Below the pieces are notes generated by a model. The model saw only the letters and a list, made by a program, of their open reading frames with translations. It was not told the origin of the DNA and did not search any database. A stretch of 64,000 bases of DNA from Paramagnetospirillum kuznetsovii. Lineage in GTDB: Bacteria; Pseudomonadota; Alphaproteobacteria; Rhodospirillales; Magnetospirillaceae. Numbering within the stretch: position 1 is the stretch's first letter; each line of letters opens with the position of its first letter. This document shows positions 24,390 to 33,139 of this stretch, one piece after another. Made by a program: the position numbers and the translations under genes. Location: the NCBI RefSeq assembly GCF_003284725.1, contig NZ_PGTO01000010.1, positions 1 through 64,000 on the forward strand, in the 5' to 3' direction.

Positions 24390-24854
24390 CTAGCGACGGC
24401 GGGCCACCATGTTGACGGCGCGCATGGACATCACCACTTGGCCGTTCTGGTTCAGCGTCTCGATGAAGGAGGTGACCACCCCCCGGTCGGGTTTCGACTT
24501 GGACGGGACCGCTTCCTCGATGGTGACGCGCACCGAAAGCACGTCGCCGGGCCTTACCGGCATGATCCAGCGCAAGGCGTCCAGGCCCGGCGAGGCGAGG
24601 CTGGCGACCTTGGTCAAATAGTGGTCGGCATACATGCGCATCATCATGCCGCAGGTATGCCAGCCGCTGGCGATCACGCCGCCGAACACCGTCTTGGCCG
24701 CCGCCTGCGGGTCGGTGTGGAAGTCTTGCGGGTCGTAGCGGCTGGCGAAGTCGATGACCTCCGCCTCGGTGACCTCGTAGCGGCCGAATTCATGGATAGC
24801 GCCCTTGACGTAATCCTCGAAATATCGATCGTCGATGGTGGACTTGAAGGTCAT
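24390..24854 (-). CDS. MaoC-like dehydratase-domain protein
   Basis: This 154-residue hotdog-fold protein has the (R)-hydratase signature. DPQDFHTDPQAAAKTVFGGVIASGWHT (residues ~40-66) carries the catalytic Asp/His pair and the GG(V/I)IASG loop. Members hydrate or dehydrate enoyl-CoA thioesters; related ones act on mesaconyl-CoA or supply (R)-3-hydroxyacyl-CoA for PHA synthesis. It stands alone between two solute-binding protein genes on the other strand. The 96-bp gap downstream holds only imperfect GC-rich inverted repeats. The exact substrate cannot be read from the sequence. Confidence 0.88.
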   Translation of the reverse strand: MTFKSTIDDRYFEDYVKGAIHEFGRYEVTEAEVIDFASRYDPQDFHTDPQAAAKTVFGGVIASGWHTCGMMMRMYADHYLTKVASLASPGLDALRWIMPVRPGDVLSVRVTIEEAVPSKSKPDRGVVTSFIETLNQNGQVVMSMRAVNMVARRR

Positions 24855-25003
24855 CCCCGCTATCCCCGGCTATTGTGGTCCAGTCCAACTATGGCAAATG
24901 TCAACCATCCGGCAAATAGATAGCTATCATGATCGGCCCGCTCTTTCGCTTTTCCGCCTCGTGGGGCATAGTGCCATCAGGTGACACACTGTGACATTCG
25001 GGG

Positions 25004-25771
25004 ATGGGAATGCTGCGCGCGCTGGTGGTTGTTTTGGCCATGGTGATCGGCTCGTCCGCCTGGGCGCGTCAAATTGTCACCGTCGGCGGCTACGAGTTCG
25101 GTCCCTTCGTGGACGCCGAGGCGGACGGCAAGACAACCGGCCTGACCCTGGCGCTGATCGACGCCTTGAACCGCTATCAGGATCGTTTCGAGTTCCGCTT
25201 TGTCCTGACCTCTCCGTCGCGCCGCTACAAGGATTTCGAGGATCGCAAGTTCGATCTCATCTTCTTCGAGAGCCCGGATTGGGGCTGGACGGCCAAGAAG
25301 ATTCCCGTGGATGTCTCCGAGGTGTTCCTGGACGGCGGCGAGTTGTATATCGCCAAGGCCGCCGCCGGGCGCGGCCAGGAGTATTTCACCGATCTTGCGG
25401 GCAAGCGCATGGTGGGTATCCTGGGCTACCATTATGGCTTCGCCGGTTTCGAGTCGGACCCCGCTTTGCTGGCGTCGCGCTATCGCATGACCCTGGTCAA
25501 CGACAACGCCGCCAGCATCGAGATGATCTTGAAGGATCGCGGCGATGTGGCGGTGGTGACCGACGCCTATCTGAAGCGCTACCTCAAGTCCCATCCCGGG
25601 ACGGATTCACGCCTCCTGGTTTCCGACCGCTTCGATCAGCGCTATGCTCACCGTGCCCTGGTGCGTCCCGGGGCCGCTTTGACAGTTGCGGATATGGATC
25701 GTCTGTTCGCGTCCATGGCCAAGGATCAGACCCTGACAAAGCTGTGGCGCGGTTACGGCATCAAGGATTGA
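25004..25771 (+). CDS. Periplasmic solute-binding protein, family 3, paired with a phosphatase
   Basis: This 255-residue protein has a signal peptide (MGMLRALVVVLAMVIGSSAWA, cleavage near 21) and a family 3 binding fold: IVTVGGYEFGPFVDAEADGKTTGLTLALIDAL and later DLAGKRMVGILGYHYGF. Starts at ATG 25004 or ATG 25010 are both possible. The HAMP-SpoIIE phosphatase gene begins two bases after its last codon position, so the two genes are translationally coupled. There is no ABC transporter. The most economical reading is that this protein senses a periplasmic ligand and passes the signal to the phosphatase. Confidence 0.87.
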   Translation: MGMLRALVVVLAMVIGSSAWARQIVTVGGYEFGPFVDAEADGKTTGLTLALIDALNRYQDRFEFRFVLTSPSRRYKDFEDRKFDLIFFESPDWGWTAKKIPVDVSEVFLDGGELYIAKAAAGRGQEYFTDLAGKRMVGILGYHYGFAGFESDPALLASRYRMTLVNDNAASIEMILKDRGDVAVVTDAYLKRYLKSHPGTDSRLLVSDRFDQRYAHRALVRPGAALTVADMDRLFASMAKDQTLTKLWRGYGIKD

Positions 25772-25772
25772 C

Positions 25773-27287
25773 ATGACGGGGCGATCACGCTTCACACAGG
25801 GCCACAGTCTGGCTTTCAAGGTCTTCGCCGCCACCTTGCCGGTGGTGGTGGCGGCCGTGTTGGCGACCCAGCTGGTCGTGGGGTGGATGAACTATTCCGC
25901 CCAGTTGGAGGCCTTGACGGCGCGGGCGCAACTGATCGCGACCCTGACGGCGCAGGCCATTTCCCGGCCGCTGTGGAATCTGGACAAGGCCGTCTACCGG
26001 GCCCAGGTGTCGGCGGTGGAAAGCGATGCCAGCTTTCTGATGGCCAGGGTGCTTGACGATACCGGACAGGTGGCGTTCCAGCATGGCGATGACCCTGCCG
26101 AGGGCAGCCCGGTGATTCGGGCCCGCTATCCTATTCCCGATCCGTCCGGACCCGGCAAGATCGGCGAGTTCGAGCTTGTTCTTTCGAAGGCGGAACTCGA
26201 TGCCAGCGCCAGGCGCCTGATCGGCATTGGCGCCGCCGCCATCCTGGCTTTGCTGTTGGTGACCTTCGCCACCATCCATCTCGCGACCCGTCGTTTGATC
26301 GTGGCGCCGCTGACCGCGTTGCTGGACGCCATGGCCAAGGTGGAGTGCAAGAATTGGACAGAGGTGGAATGGTCCAGCGGCGACGAACTCGGTCAGGTGG
26401 CCGCCGCCTTCAATCGCATGGTGGACGGGCTGCGGTCCGGTGACGAGGCGAAGCGGTTGCTGAAGGAACTGGAAATCGCCCAGGCCAAGCTGATCGAGAA
26501 CAATGCCGCCCTGGAGAAAGCCAGCCGACTGGTGCTCGACAGCATCGGCTATGCCCGCAAGATCCAGGACGGGTTGTTGCCCGACGCCGCCAGCCTGGAC
26601 GGGGTGGTGGCAAAATTCCAGGTGCGTTGGGAGCCCCTGCATCAGGTGGGCGGCGATTATTACTGGCTGCACCCGTTCGGCCGCAAGGCGCTGATCCTGC
26701 TGGCCGACTGTACCGGCCACGGCGTGCCGGGGGCCTTCATGACGGTGGTGGTCGCCACCGCCATGGACCGCATCCTGATGGAGGGGGGCGACTTGCTGCC
26801 CGCCGCCATTTTAGAGCGGCTGGACAAGGTGGTGCGTGAAAGACTGCGCCAGGATCGCCCGGACGGGACCAGCGATGACGGCCTCGACGCCGCCATCTGC
26901 TTGTGGGATGGCGACGAGCGGCGGCTGACCTTCGCCGGGGCAAACATGCCCATCGTCGTTTCCGTCCAGGGCAAGCCCAAGGTGATCAAGGGCAGTCGGC
27001 GGTCGTTGGGCTACCGCACCGGCGGGGCGCGTGACGCCTTTGTCGATCAGGCTTTCCAAGTTGAGCCCGACACCACCGTCTATATGTTCACCGACGGCAT
27101 GACCGACCATGTGGGGGGATCGCCGCCCCGACTGTTCGGGCGTCGCCGTCTGGTGGAGTTGATCGCCGAGTCGCAGACATTGCCGCTGTCGCGGCAACTC
27201 GACCGCATCGATGAGACACTGAGCACCTATCGCGGCGGGCAGAATCGGCGCGACGACATGGCTATCATCGCCTTTAGGCCATACTAG
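25773..27287 (+). CDS. Transmembrane HAMP-SpoIIE/PP2C phosphatase
   Basis: This is a 504-residue sensor. TM1 is at residues ~15-42, a periplasmic domain at ~43-145 and TM2 at ~147-172. A HAMP domain (~170-225, with LIVAPLTALLDAMAKV) and a short coiled coil (~228-262) follow, then a SpoIIE/RsbU-type PP2C domain (~275-500). Metal-binding Asp motifs are visible in VGGDYYW, ADCTGHGVPGAFMT, FTDGMTD and NRRDDMAII. Such phosphatases dephosphorylate STAS-domain antagonists in partner-switching control of sigma factors. It is coupled to an upstream periplasmic binding protein gene. A free STAS protein is encoded 13.5 kb away (40809-41114), a possible but unproven substrate. Confidence 0.92.
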   Translation: MTGRSRFTQGHSLAFKVFAATLPVVVAAVLATQLVVGWMNYSAQLEALTARAQLIATLTAQAISRPLWNLDKAVYRAQVSAVESDASFLMARVLDDTGQVAFQHGDDPAEGSPVIRARYPIPDPSGPGKIGEFELVLSKAELDASARRLIGIGAAAILALLLVTFATIHLATRRLIVAPLTALLDAMAKVECKNWTEVEWSSGDELGQVAAAFNRMVDGLRSGDEAKRLLKELEIAQAKLIENNAALEKASRLVLDSIGYARKIQDGLLPDAASLDGVVAKFQVRWEPLHQVGGDYYWLHPFGRKALILLADCTGHGVPGAFMTVVVATAMDRILMEGGDLLPAAILERLDKVVRERLRQDRPDGTSDDGLDAAICLWDGDERRLTFAGANMPIVVSVQGKPKVIKGSRRSLGYRTGGARDAFVDQAFQVEPDTTVYMFTDGMTDHVGGSPPRLFGRRRLVELIAESQTLPLSRQLDRIDETLSTYRGGQNRRDDMAIIAFRPY

Positions 27288-27321
27288 ACTCCGAAGGGCC
27301 GACGCGTTACACCACCCCTCC

Positions 27322-28818
27322 GTGGAACTGGCCAAGGGGAGCCGAGACAAGGTGCGAACGCTCGACTCCTATCGGATAACGGTCCTTGCTCTCGCGCTGT
27401 TGACGGCGATTATGTTCGCCTATCCCTGCGTTCGCGTCTTCGCCGAATTCGAGATCGACTATAACGAGGGCTGGAACGCCTTTCTCCAGACCCTGGCCAT
27501 GGCCGGAGAATCGCCCTATACGGCGCCGGGGCCTCTGTTCCTCAATAACTACCCGCCGCTGTCGTTCTATCTGGTGGGCGGGCTTGGTGTTCTGCTGGGT
27601 GATCCGGTGCTGGCTGGTCGGCTGCTGTCGGCGCTGTCGGTGGCGGTGATTTCCGCCTGTTGCGGTGTCGTGGTTCGGCGGGCGGGTGGCGGGCGCAATG
27701 ACGCGATGCTGGCCTCGGTGACCTGCCTGGGCATCTTTTGCACCTATGCCATCGACTATGTGGGCGTCGATGACCCGCAGTTGCTGGCCGAGGCCTTTCT
27801 GTGCGTCGGCTTCGCGCTTTATGCCGGAGGGCGGGGCACGCCGGGGCGCATGGCGGTGATCGCCGTGCTGTTTTCGGCCGGATTGCTGACCAAGCATAAC
27901 GTCCTGATCCTGCCGCTGGTGGTCACCATGCATGTGCTGTGGCGCGGTCCGGCGGCGTCGCGCTGGACCTATCTTGGGGTGGGGCTTGCCTTGGCGGGGC
28001 TTTCCGCCGCCCTCATCCACGCGGTCTTCGGCCCGGCCTTCTTCACCGCCCTGTTGGCGCCGCGCATCTACGACGTGACACGGGGCTTCCTGTTGAGCCA
28101 GGAGGTGCTGGGCTATCTCCAGACGCTGCTGGCGGTGGCGGGGCTGTTCTTCGCCCTGACCCGCATGACCTCGGTCAAGGTCAAGGTGGCGGCCTATCTG
28201 GTCGGCAGTCTGCTATTGGGCATGGGGTTCTCGGGCGGGGCGGGAGTCGACTACAACATTTTCTTCGACGCCATGATCGCGCTGTCCATGAGCGTCGGTC
28301 TGGCGGCCACATGGCTGCGCCAGCAGGCCCACCTTCCCAGGCTCGCCCCGGCGGCGCTGGCCGTCTTGGCCAATGCCGGGCTGCTTCTTCTGACGCCGCA
28401 GACCCTGGGGCGCATGGCGGTGGATGCCTTGGGCGACTACCGCGAGCGGGAGATGCTGTTCCGCCAGGACGTTGAATGGATGAAGGGGATCGAAGGCCCC
28501 GTCCTATGCGAATCCATGCTGCTGTGCCATCGGGCCGGCAAGCGGCTGTGGGTGGATCCGTACAATGCGTTGCAAGCCATGCTGACCGGGCGGCTGCCCG
28601 AGGATCTGCTGGTGGATAAGCTGCGCCGCCGCGAGATCGCGGTGGTGGAAATCAAAAGCGTGCGCGAACACCCGGTGCCGGAATCCCCCGGCCTCCTGAC
28701 GGCCCCTCAGCGATTCGTCAATTTCGCCGACAACGTCTTCGATGAGTTGGATCGGTCCTATGAGCTTAAGCGGGTTGGGGGGGCGGGGCGCTTCTACCAG
28801 CCTAAACCTCTGCCCTAG
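27322..28818 (+). CDS. GT-C family membrane glycosyltransferase-like protein (family 39-like)
   Basis: This is a ~498-residue polytopic membrane protein with about ten hydrophobic spans. After the first helix it has the acidic loop EFEIDYNEGWNAF near residue 45, which matches the D/E motif of GT-C glycosyltransferases (PMT/ArnT-like) facing the periplasm. NNYPPLSFYLVGGLG follows near 75. These enzymes move sugars from polyprenyl-phosphate donors to lipids or proteins. The start is GTG 27322, or GTG 27352 with AAGGGGA upstream. The 3' end overlaps the convergent NAMPT gene by 17 bp. Confidence 0.78.
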   Translation: MELAKGSRDKVRTLDSYRITVLALALLTAIMFAYPCVRVFAEFEIDYNEGWNAFLQTLAMAGESPYTAPGPLFLNNYPPLSFYLVGGLGVLLGDPVLAGRLLSALSVAVISACCGVVVRRAGGGRNDAMLASVTCLGIFCTYAIDYVGVDDPQLLAEAFLCVGFALYAGGRGTPGRMAVIAVLFSAGLLTKHNVLILPLVVTMHVLWRGPAASRWTYLGVGLALAGLSAALIHAVFGPAFFTALLAPRIYDVTRGFLLSQEVLGYLQTLLAVAGLFFALTRMTSVKVKVAAYLVGSLLLGMGFSGGAGVDYNIFFDAMIALSMSVGLAATWLRQQAHLPRLAPAALAVLANAGLLLLTPQTLGRMAVDALGDYREREMLFRQDVEWMKGIEGPVLCESMLLCHRAGKRLWVDPYNALQAMLTGRLPEDLLVDKLRRREIAVVEIKSVREHPVPESPGLLTAPQRFVNFADNVFDELDRSYELKRVGGAGRFYQPKPLP

Positions 28819-30202
28819 CCCGAACCTCGGCCAGGGTGGTCGTGGCGACGAGGCGGCCATCGACGAAGACGGGGCGCAGGCGGTTGTCCGCCTCGGCGCA
28901 GTCCTCCAGCGGAACCGTCCGCCATCCCGCCGACTCGTCGAAGGCGAGGGCGAGGCGGCCGCGCTTGGAGCCCTTGCCGCGATCGGTGACCGGCTCCTTA
29001 TAGACGTCGCGCCAGGTTCCGCCGATGCGGATGGCCGAGGCTTTCATCGCCCACGAGAAGGTATCGCGATCCACCTTTTGCAGCAGGGCGCCGCCCATGC
29101 CGAAGGCGATATTGTCGATGGCGAAGCCGTCCGCCGCCAAGCGGGCCAGGATGGCACGGATGGAATGGGGATTGACGCCGTCGCCCTGGATCACCCGCAC
29201 CGCCGGGTTTAGGACGCGATAGCCCTTGGAATTGGTCTCGGTGCCGAAGGCCTGGGCCGCCAGGGCCAGAACCTTGGCCACCACCTCGACCGGATCGCCG
29301 GAATCGGGGCGGATCACCAAGGTGCCGCCCATGTCGAGAACCTGAGAGCGCAGTTCCTCGCCCCACAGCTTCTCGACGGCGTGGAAGACGTCGTAGGAAT
29401 CCGAGACCACCGCCACCAGCTTTCCCGGTCCGCCGAATTGCCGCAGCATATTGGCATAGGCGGCGACCTCTCCGTCGCGGCCCCAACTGGTGATGGTGGA
29501 ATGCTCGGCGGCCGGAATGGAGAAGCCCGCCATGGCTTCGCCGTAGAATTCGTCGGCGGCCAGCAGGGCTTCGACCGTATCGGTCCCCTTGAAGTTGACC
29601 AGATGGGCCATGCCGCCCAATGCCGCGCTTTCGGCCGAACTGGCGCCCCGCGCCCCGAAGTCGTGCAGCTTGAAGTCGAGGCTTTCCACCGGCGCGTCGG
29701 AGGTCTTGGCCCAGAATTCCCGCAAGATGCGCTTGACCGCCCAGGACACGGTGGCCACCGTCGAGGCGTACCATACGGCGCGCTGCAGCGTGGTTTCCAT
29801 ATAGGAGGTCGGCCAATAGGCCTTGGGATCGGTATTGACCACCTGCACCACGGCATTGTTGAACGGCACCACGGTGCCTTCGGCGACGGCGCGGATCTCC
29901 ACCGGCAAGCGGCCCTGATGCTGGGTCAGGATCCACCGCCAGCCTTCCTCGAAGAAGGGGACGCCGTGGGCGGCGAAGACCTTGGCGGAACGCTTGATAT
30001 CGTCGGCGGTGATGGGCGTCTCGGCCAATTGGCGCAGCAGCGGCTGCAAGCCGAAAAAGACGGTGCCGGGCAAGTCGAGACCACTGTTATTGGCGCGGGC
30101 CTCGATATAAGAGGACACCAATTCGGTGCCCTCGGGATATTGCCACTTGTGGCTGGCCTTATAGCTGTCCACCGCCAGGATGGGGGTATTGGCGATTCTC
30201 AT
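28802..30202 (-). CDS. nadV: Nicotinamide phosphoribosyltransferase (NAMPT/NadV)
   Basis: This 466-residue enzyme makes NMN from nicotinamide and PRPP, the direct route of NAD salvage. Family marks include ILAVDSYKASHKWQYPEGTE near the N-terminus, DFGARGASSAESAALGG near 185 and IPAAEHSTITSWGRDGE near 230. RPDSGDPVEVV near 300 and IQGDGVNPHSIR near 345 follow. ATG 30202 has AGAAGAG upstream. The frame continues upstream antisense to the hemerythrin region and was not used. No NMN adenylyltransferase or ADP-ribose hydrolase gene is adjacent, as is often the case in nadV operons. The 17-bp hemerythrin gap suggests co-transcription. Confidence 0.94.
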   Translation of the reverse strand: MRIANTPILAVDSYKASHKWQYPEGTELVSSYIEARANNSGLDLPGTVFFGLQPLLRQLAETPITADDIKRSAKVFAAHGVPFFEEGWRWILTQHQGRLPVEIRAVAEGTVVPFNNAVVQVVNTDPKAYWPTSYMETTLQRAVWYASTVATVSWAVKRILREFWAKTSDAPVESLDFKLHDFGARGASSAESAALGGMAHLVNFKGTDTVEALLAADEFYGEAMAGFSIPAAEHSTITSWGRDGEVAAYANMLRQFGGPGKLVAVVSDSYDVFHAVEKLWGEELRSQVLDMGGTLVIRPDSGDPVEVVAKVLALAAQAFGTETNSKGYRVLNPAVRVIQGDGVNPHSIRAILARLAADGFAIDNIAFGMGGALLQKVDRDTFSWAMKASAIRIGGTWRDVYKEPVTDRGKGSKRGRLALAFDESAGWRTVPLEDCAEADNRLRPVFVDGRLVATTTLAEVRARAEV

Positions 30203-30219
30203 GCGCTTCTCTTCTCGTC

Positions 30220-30657
30220 TTAGGGTTCGGCGAAGGCGGCTGCGATCAGCGCGTCCTTGCCCACCAGGGCGGAGCGGTACATCTTGTCCTCGGCGGCGAT
30301 ATGGCCCACCCACCAGTCCACCAGATAGGACAGCAGTTCGCCCTGGTCGATGGGGTGTTGGGCGCTGTTGGCATAGGCCACATAGTCGCGAAAGCTTTCG
30401 TGACGGGCGCGATGTTGCTGAAGATGGGCATAGCCTGCGGCTTCCAGCATGCGCTCCTCGCGCACGAAATGGCTGTCGGAGTAATCGGCGATCACTTTGA
30501 TGCCGTCGGCGACCACCTGCTCGTCTTCTCCCATCTGGAAGGCATTTCGCAGGCGGGCGATGAACTGCAAGATACGCTTGTGGTCGTCGTCGATGGCGAC
30601 ATGGCCGACGGCCAGATCGTCGCTCCAAAACTCCCACCGCAATTTTTCCGGCTTCAT
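30220..30657 (-). CDS. Bacteriohemerythrin
   Basis: This 145-residue protein is a single hemerythrin domain with all di-iron ligands visible: AIDDDHKR, HFVREE (His and Glu four later), HRARH, and HIAAED (His and Asp five later). It should bind O2 reversibly in the cytoplasm and act in oxygen supply, sensing or detoxification, which suits a microaerophile. ATG 30657 is used; GTG 30666 would add three residues. It lies 17 bp upstream of the NAMPT gene on the same strand. A second, degenerate member is at 47483-47917. Confidence 0.92.
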   Translation of the reverse strand: MKPEKLRWEFWSDDLAVGHVAIDDDHKRILQFIARLRNAFQMGEDEQVVADGIKVIADYSDSHFVREERMLEAAGYAHLQQHRARHESFRDYVAYANSAQHPIDQGELLSYLVDWWVGHIAAEDKMYRSALVGKDALIAAAFAEP

Positions 30658-30840
30658 GCCGATCACCCGTCATGCATAAATTTTGTGCGCAGTTTGGCGC
30701 TGGCCCATTATATGTGCAGATGCGCGGGCTCGGCAAGGTTTCGGGGGCGATCAAGCGATGGATGACGCAGGGGTTCCTTTGCATTCCGGCCGCGCCGAGA
30801 TAGGCTGTGCTGCGATGCGGCAAAATAGGTGGCAAGGTTG

Positions 30841-31059
30841 ATGGTCAAGAAAAGCGTTCCCAATGTTCATGCGGGCGACAGGTTCATCAAGGTGGGCGAG
30901 CCCCATGGCAAGGTGTGGGAGGTTTTCGACCTGAAGGTCGCCGTCGACGGCATACTCCATGCGCGGCTGCGCGATGGCGGGCGTCAGAACGGTTCCATGA
31001 CCATTTCCGCAAATACGCTGGTCGATCCGCGATTCTGGCAGGCAGTCCGTCCTACCTAG
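30841..31059 (+). CDS. Small conserved hypothetical protein
   Basis: This 72-residue basic protein is compact and beta-rich, with the motifs VHAGDRFIKVG, KVWEVFDLK and HARLRDGG. I associate this pattern with short uncharacterised proteins of Rhodospirillales, but without a name or function. The start ATG 30841 has CAAGG just upstream. It is divergent from the hemerythrin gene across 183 bp and is followed 46 bp later by aat. Confidence 0.6.
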   Translation: MVKKSVPNVHAGDRFIKVGEPHGKVWEVFDLKVAVDGILHARLRDGGRQNGSMTISANTLVDPRFWQAVRPT

Positions 31060-31105
31060 GAATTCCCGCTTTCGCGTCCCACGACGAATGGGGTAGCTAT
31101 TGTGA

Positions 31106-31735
31106 ATGGGTCCGCTGACGCCAGACATACTGCTTCGTGCTTACGCCATGGGGATTTTCCCCATGGCGCGCACCCGTGACGACCCAAAGATCCATTGGAT
31201 CGATCCGGAAGAGCGGGGCGTCCTGCCGCTCGAGCGCTTCCACATCTCCAAGAGCTTGAAGAAAACCCTGCGGGCCGACGTGTTCGAGATTCGCTGCGAC
31301 AGCGCGTTCGAACAGGTCATGCGAGCTTGCGGCGAAGCGGCGGAGGATCGGCCCGACACTTGGATCAACGAGGGGATCATTCGCCTCTTCGTGGACCTGC
31401 ACGGGCTGGGATTGGCCCATTCGGTGGAGACCTGGCGGGATGGATGTCTGGTGGGCGGCCTTTACGGCCTTGCCCTGGGCGGCGCGTTTTGCGGGGAAAG
31501 CATGTTCTCGCGCGCCACCGACGCCTCCAAGGTGGCTCTGGTCCATCTGGTGGCGCGGCTGAAGCGGGGGGGCTTCACCTTGCTGGATGTCCAGTTCGTC
31601 ACCGACCATCTGCGGCAGTTTGGCGTGGTGGAGATTCCCCGCGACGACTATCTGGCCCGTCTGGCCGACGCTATCCGGCGCCGCGCCTATTTCGACCGCA
31701 GCCCCGAAGTTCCCTGGGAGGCCTCGATGGTCTAG
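31106..31735 (+). CDS. aat: Leucyl/phenylalanyl-tRNA--protein transferase Aat
   Basis: This 209-residue enzyme adds Leu or Phe from aminoacyl-tRNA to N-terminal Lys/Arg of proteins, marking them for ClpS/ClpAP degradation (N-degron pathway). Signatures are YAMGIFPMAR near residue 13, IHWIDPEERGVLPL near 30, and GGLYGLALGGAFCGESMFSRATDASKVAL near 112-140. LLDVQFVTDHLRQFG follows near 160. It is slightly shorter than E. coli Aat (234) at the N-terminus, as usual in alphaproteobacteria. The stop overlaps the convergent DUF2155 gene by four bases. Confidence 0.97.
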   Translation: MGPLTPDILLRAYAMGIFPMARTRDDPKIHWIDPEERGVLPLERFHISKSLKKTLRADVFEIRCDSAFEQVMRACGEAAEDRPDTWINEGIIRLFVDLHGLGLAHSVETWRDGCLVGGLYGLALGGAFCGESMFSRATDASKVALVHLVARLKRGGFTLLDVQFVTDHLRQFGVVEIPRDDYLARLADAIRRRAYFDRSPEVPWEASMV

Positions 31736-32118
31736 CGCCCCTTGGCGTTGCGGCAGTCCAGCACCCAGATGTCGAAGACCGGGTGTTCCATGGCCGACAG
31801 GGCCGGGCTGGAGGCGAACATCCAGCCTCGGAACAGACCGGCGGCCGGTTGATCCGGGCGCAACTCCCAGATATCGAGGAAGGCGGCGCTTTCCGGCTGA
31901 TCCTCGGGGCGGCGCTTCTTGCAGGCCCGCGCCACGATTTCCAGCGCCCCCATATGAACGGGCACGCCGACCGGCGCCTCGATGGTGACGACCCGGGCGG
32001 TGACCTTGTCGAGGCCCTGCAGGATGGCGATGTCATAGGCCAGATCGCCGCCGTGTCCCGTCTGGGCCATGGCGGCGCCGGGGAGCAGAAGCAGGGCTGC
32101 GAGGACCGCGCGCCTCAT
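31732..32118 (-). CDS. Secreted DUF2155-domain protein
   Basis: This 128-residue protein has a signal peptide (MRRAVLAALLLLPGAAMA, cleavage near 18). The rest is a DUF2155 domain: GVPVHMGALEIVARACKKR, AAFLDIWEL, and the typical ending FRGWMFASSPALSAMEHPVFDIWVLDC. DUF2155 proteins of alphaproteobacteria are encoded next to aat and NDUFA12-type genes, as here; their molecular role is unknown to me. It overlaps the upstream MlaD-like gene by four bases and is probably part of that operon. Confidence 0.9.
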   Translation of the reverse strand: MRRAVLAALLLLPGAAMAQTGHGGDLAYDIAILQGLDKVTARVVTIEAPVGVPVHMGALEIVARACKKRRPEDQPESAAFLDIWELRPDQPAAGLFRGWMFASSPALSAMEHPVFDIWVLDCRNAKGR

Positions 32119-32609
32119 TTGGACGGCGCCGCGTCCGCTTGGGGGGCCTTGGCGGGGGGCTGGTTGTCGGCGGTGGCCAGGAAGATCAGATTGCCCACCA
32201 TTTCCTCGATGGACTTGAAGTTCTTGGTCGGGCCGAGATTGGAATCGGCGGCCAACATGGTCTTGGACTTGCCCGGCGCCAGCTTGACGAACTTGCCGCC
32301 CAGCAGGCCCTCGCTGGACACGCTGGCCACGGTGTCGTCGGGCAGTTGGATGCCATGGGAGATGGTCAGCTTGACCACCGCGTCATAGGTCTGGGGGTCC
32401 AGACCCTGGGACAGGACGGTGCCGACCTTGATACCGTTGATCTTGACGTCGGCGCCGGTATCCAGGCCGCCGACGCTGGTGAAGGTGGCGGTCACCGTAT
32501 AGCCCTCGATCTTCTTGAAATTGGCGTGGCTATAGGCGAAGACCAGGAAGAACCCCGCCACCACCAGCACCACCGCCCCCATGATGGTTTCAATCAGGTT
32601 CCGTCCCAT
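32115..32609 (-). CDS. mlaD: MlaD-family protein (lipid-transport MCE domain), second of two
   Basis: This 164-residue protein has one N-terminal membrane anchor (residues ~8-27) and an MCE domain. The domain has YTVTATFTSVGGLDTGADVKINGIKVGTV (~37-65) and the pore-loop region SSEGLLGGKFVKLAPG (~99-114). MlaD forms a hexameric periplasmic ring on the MlaFE ABC transporter and moves phospholipids between membranes. The transporter genes mlaE and mlaF are not in the window. A second MCE protein is encoded 11 bp upstream, so a mixed ring or a duplicated system is possible. Confidence 0.88.
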   Translation of the reverse strand: MGRNLIETIMGAVVLVVAGFFLVFAYSHANFKKIEGYTVTATFTSVGGLDTGADVKINGIKVGTVLSQGLDPQTYDAVVKLTISHGIQLPDDTVASVSSEGLLGGKFVKLAPGKSKTMLAADSNLGPTKNFKSIEEMVGNLIFLATADNQPPAKAPQADAAPSK

Positions 32610-32619
32610 GGGCTGTCCT

Positions 32620-33111
32620 TCAATTGGTCGATGACGGCAAAGGCTTGTCGAGATAGCCGCGCTTGGAGCGCGCCTGCTGGATGATCATGTCCAGCAGATC
32701 CTCGATCACCACCGCATCCTGGGTATATTGGATTTCCTGGCCGGATTTCAGGAGCTTGTCCTCGCCGCCCAGCTTAAGCTCGACGAATTTGGCGCCCAGC
32801 AGGCCGTCGGTGTAGATCACGGCGGCGGTATCGCTGGCCAGTTGGAGGTCGGGGCGCAGACGCAGGGTCAGCACGGCGCGATAGCGGTCGTCCAGGCTTT
32901 GCTCCACCACGCGACCGACCACGGTGCCCGACAGCCGGACCTGGCTGCCGATGCTGATGCCGTCGGCCCGGTTGAAGCGGGCCTTCAAGGTATAGCCGTC
33001 GGTGGATTCGGTGGCCTTGCCGCCGATGGAAAACGCCAGCGTCAACAGCAAGGCGCCGACCAAAACGACGGCGCCGCCAGTCACGGTGTCGCGGTCGTTA
33101 CGGCTCGGCAT
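32620..33111 (-). CDS. MlaD-family protein (lipid-transport MCE domain), first of two
   Basis: This 163-residue protein is organised like the next gene: an anchor helix (residues ~15-32) and an MCE domain with YTLKARFNRADGISIGSQVRLSGTVVG (~40-66). YTDGLLGAKFVELKLGG follows near 103-119. It is a diverged paralogue of the downstream MlaD. ATG 33111 is used because AAAGGGGG lies about six bases before it; GTG 33117 is an alternative. The operon order on the minus strand is NDUFA12-type, MCE, MCE, DUF2155. Confidence 0.87.
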   Translation of the reverse strand: MPSRNDRDTVTGGAVVLVGALLLTLAFSIGGKATESTDGYTLKARFNRADGISIGSQVRLSGTVVGRVVEQSLDDRYRAVLTLRLRPDLQLASDTAAVIYTDGLLGAKFVELKLGGEDKLLKSGQEIQYTQDAVVIEDLLDMIIQQARSKRGYLDKPLPSSTN

Positions 33112-33139
33112 TCCCACCCCCTTTGAAAACGGACCGGAT

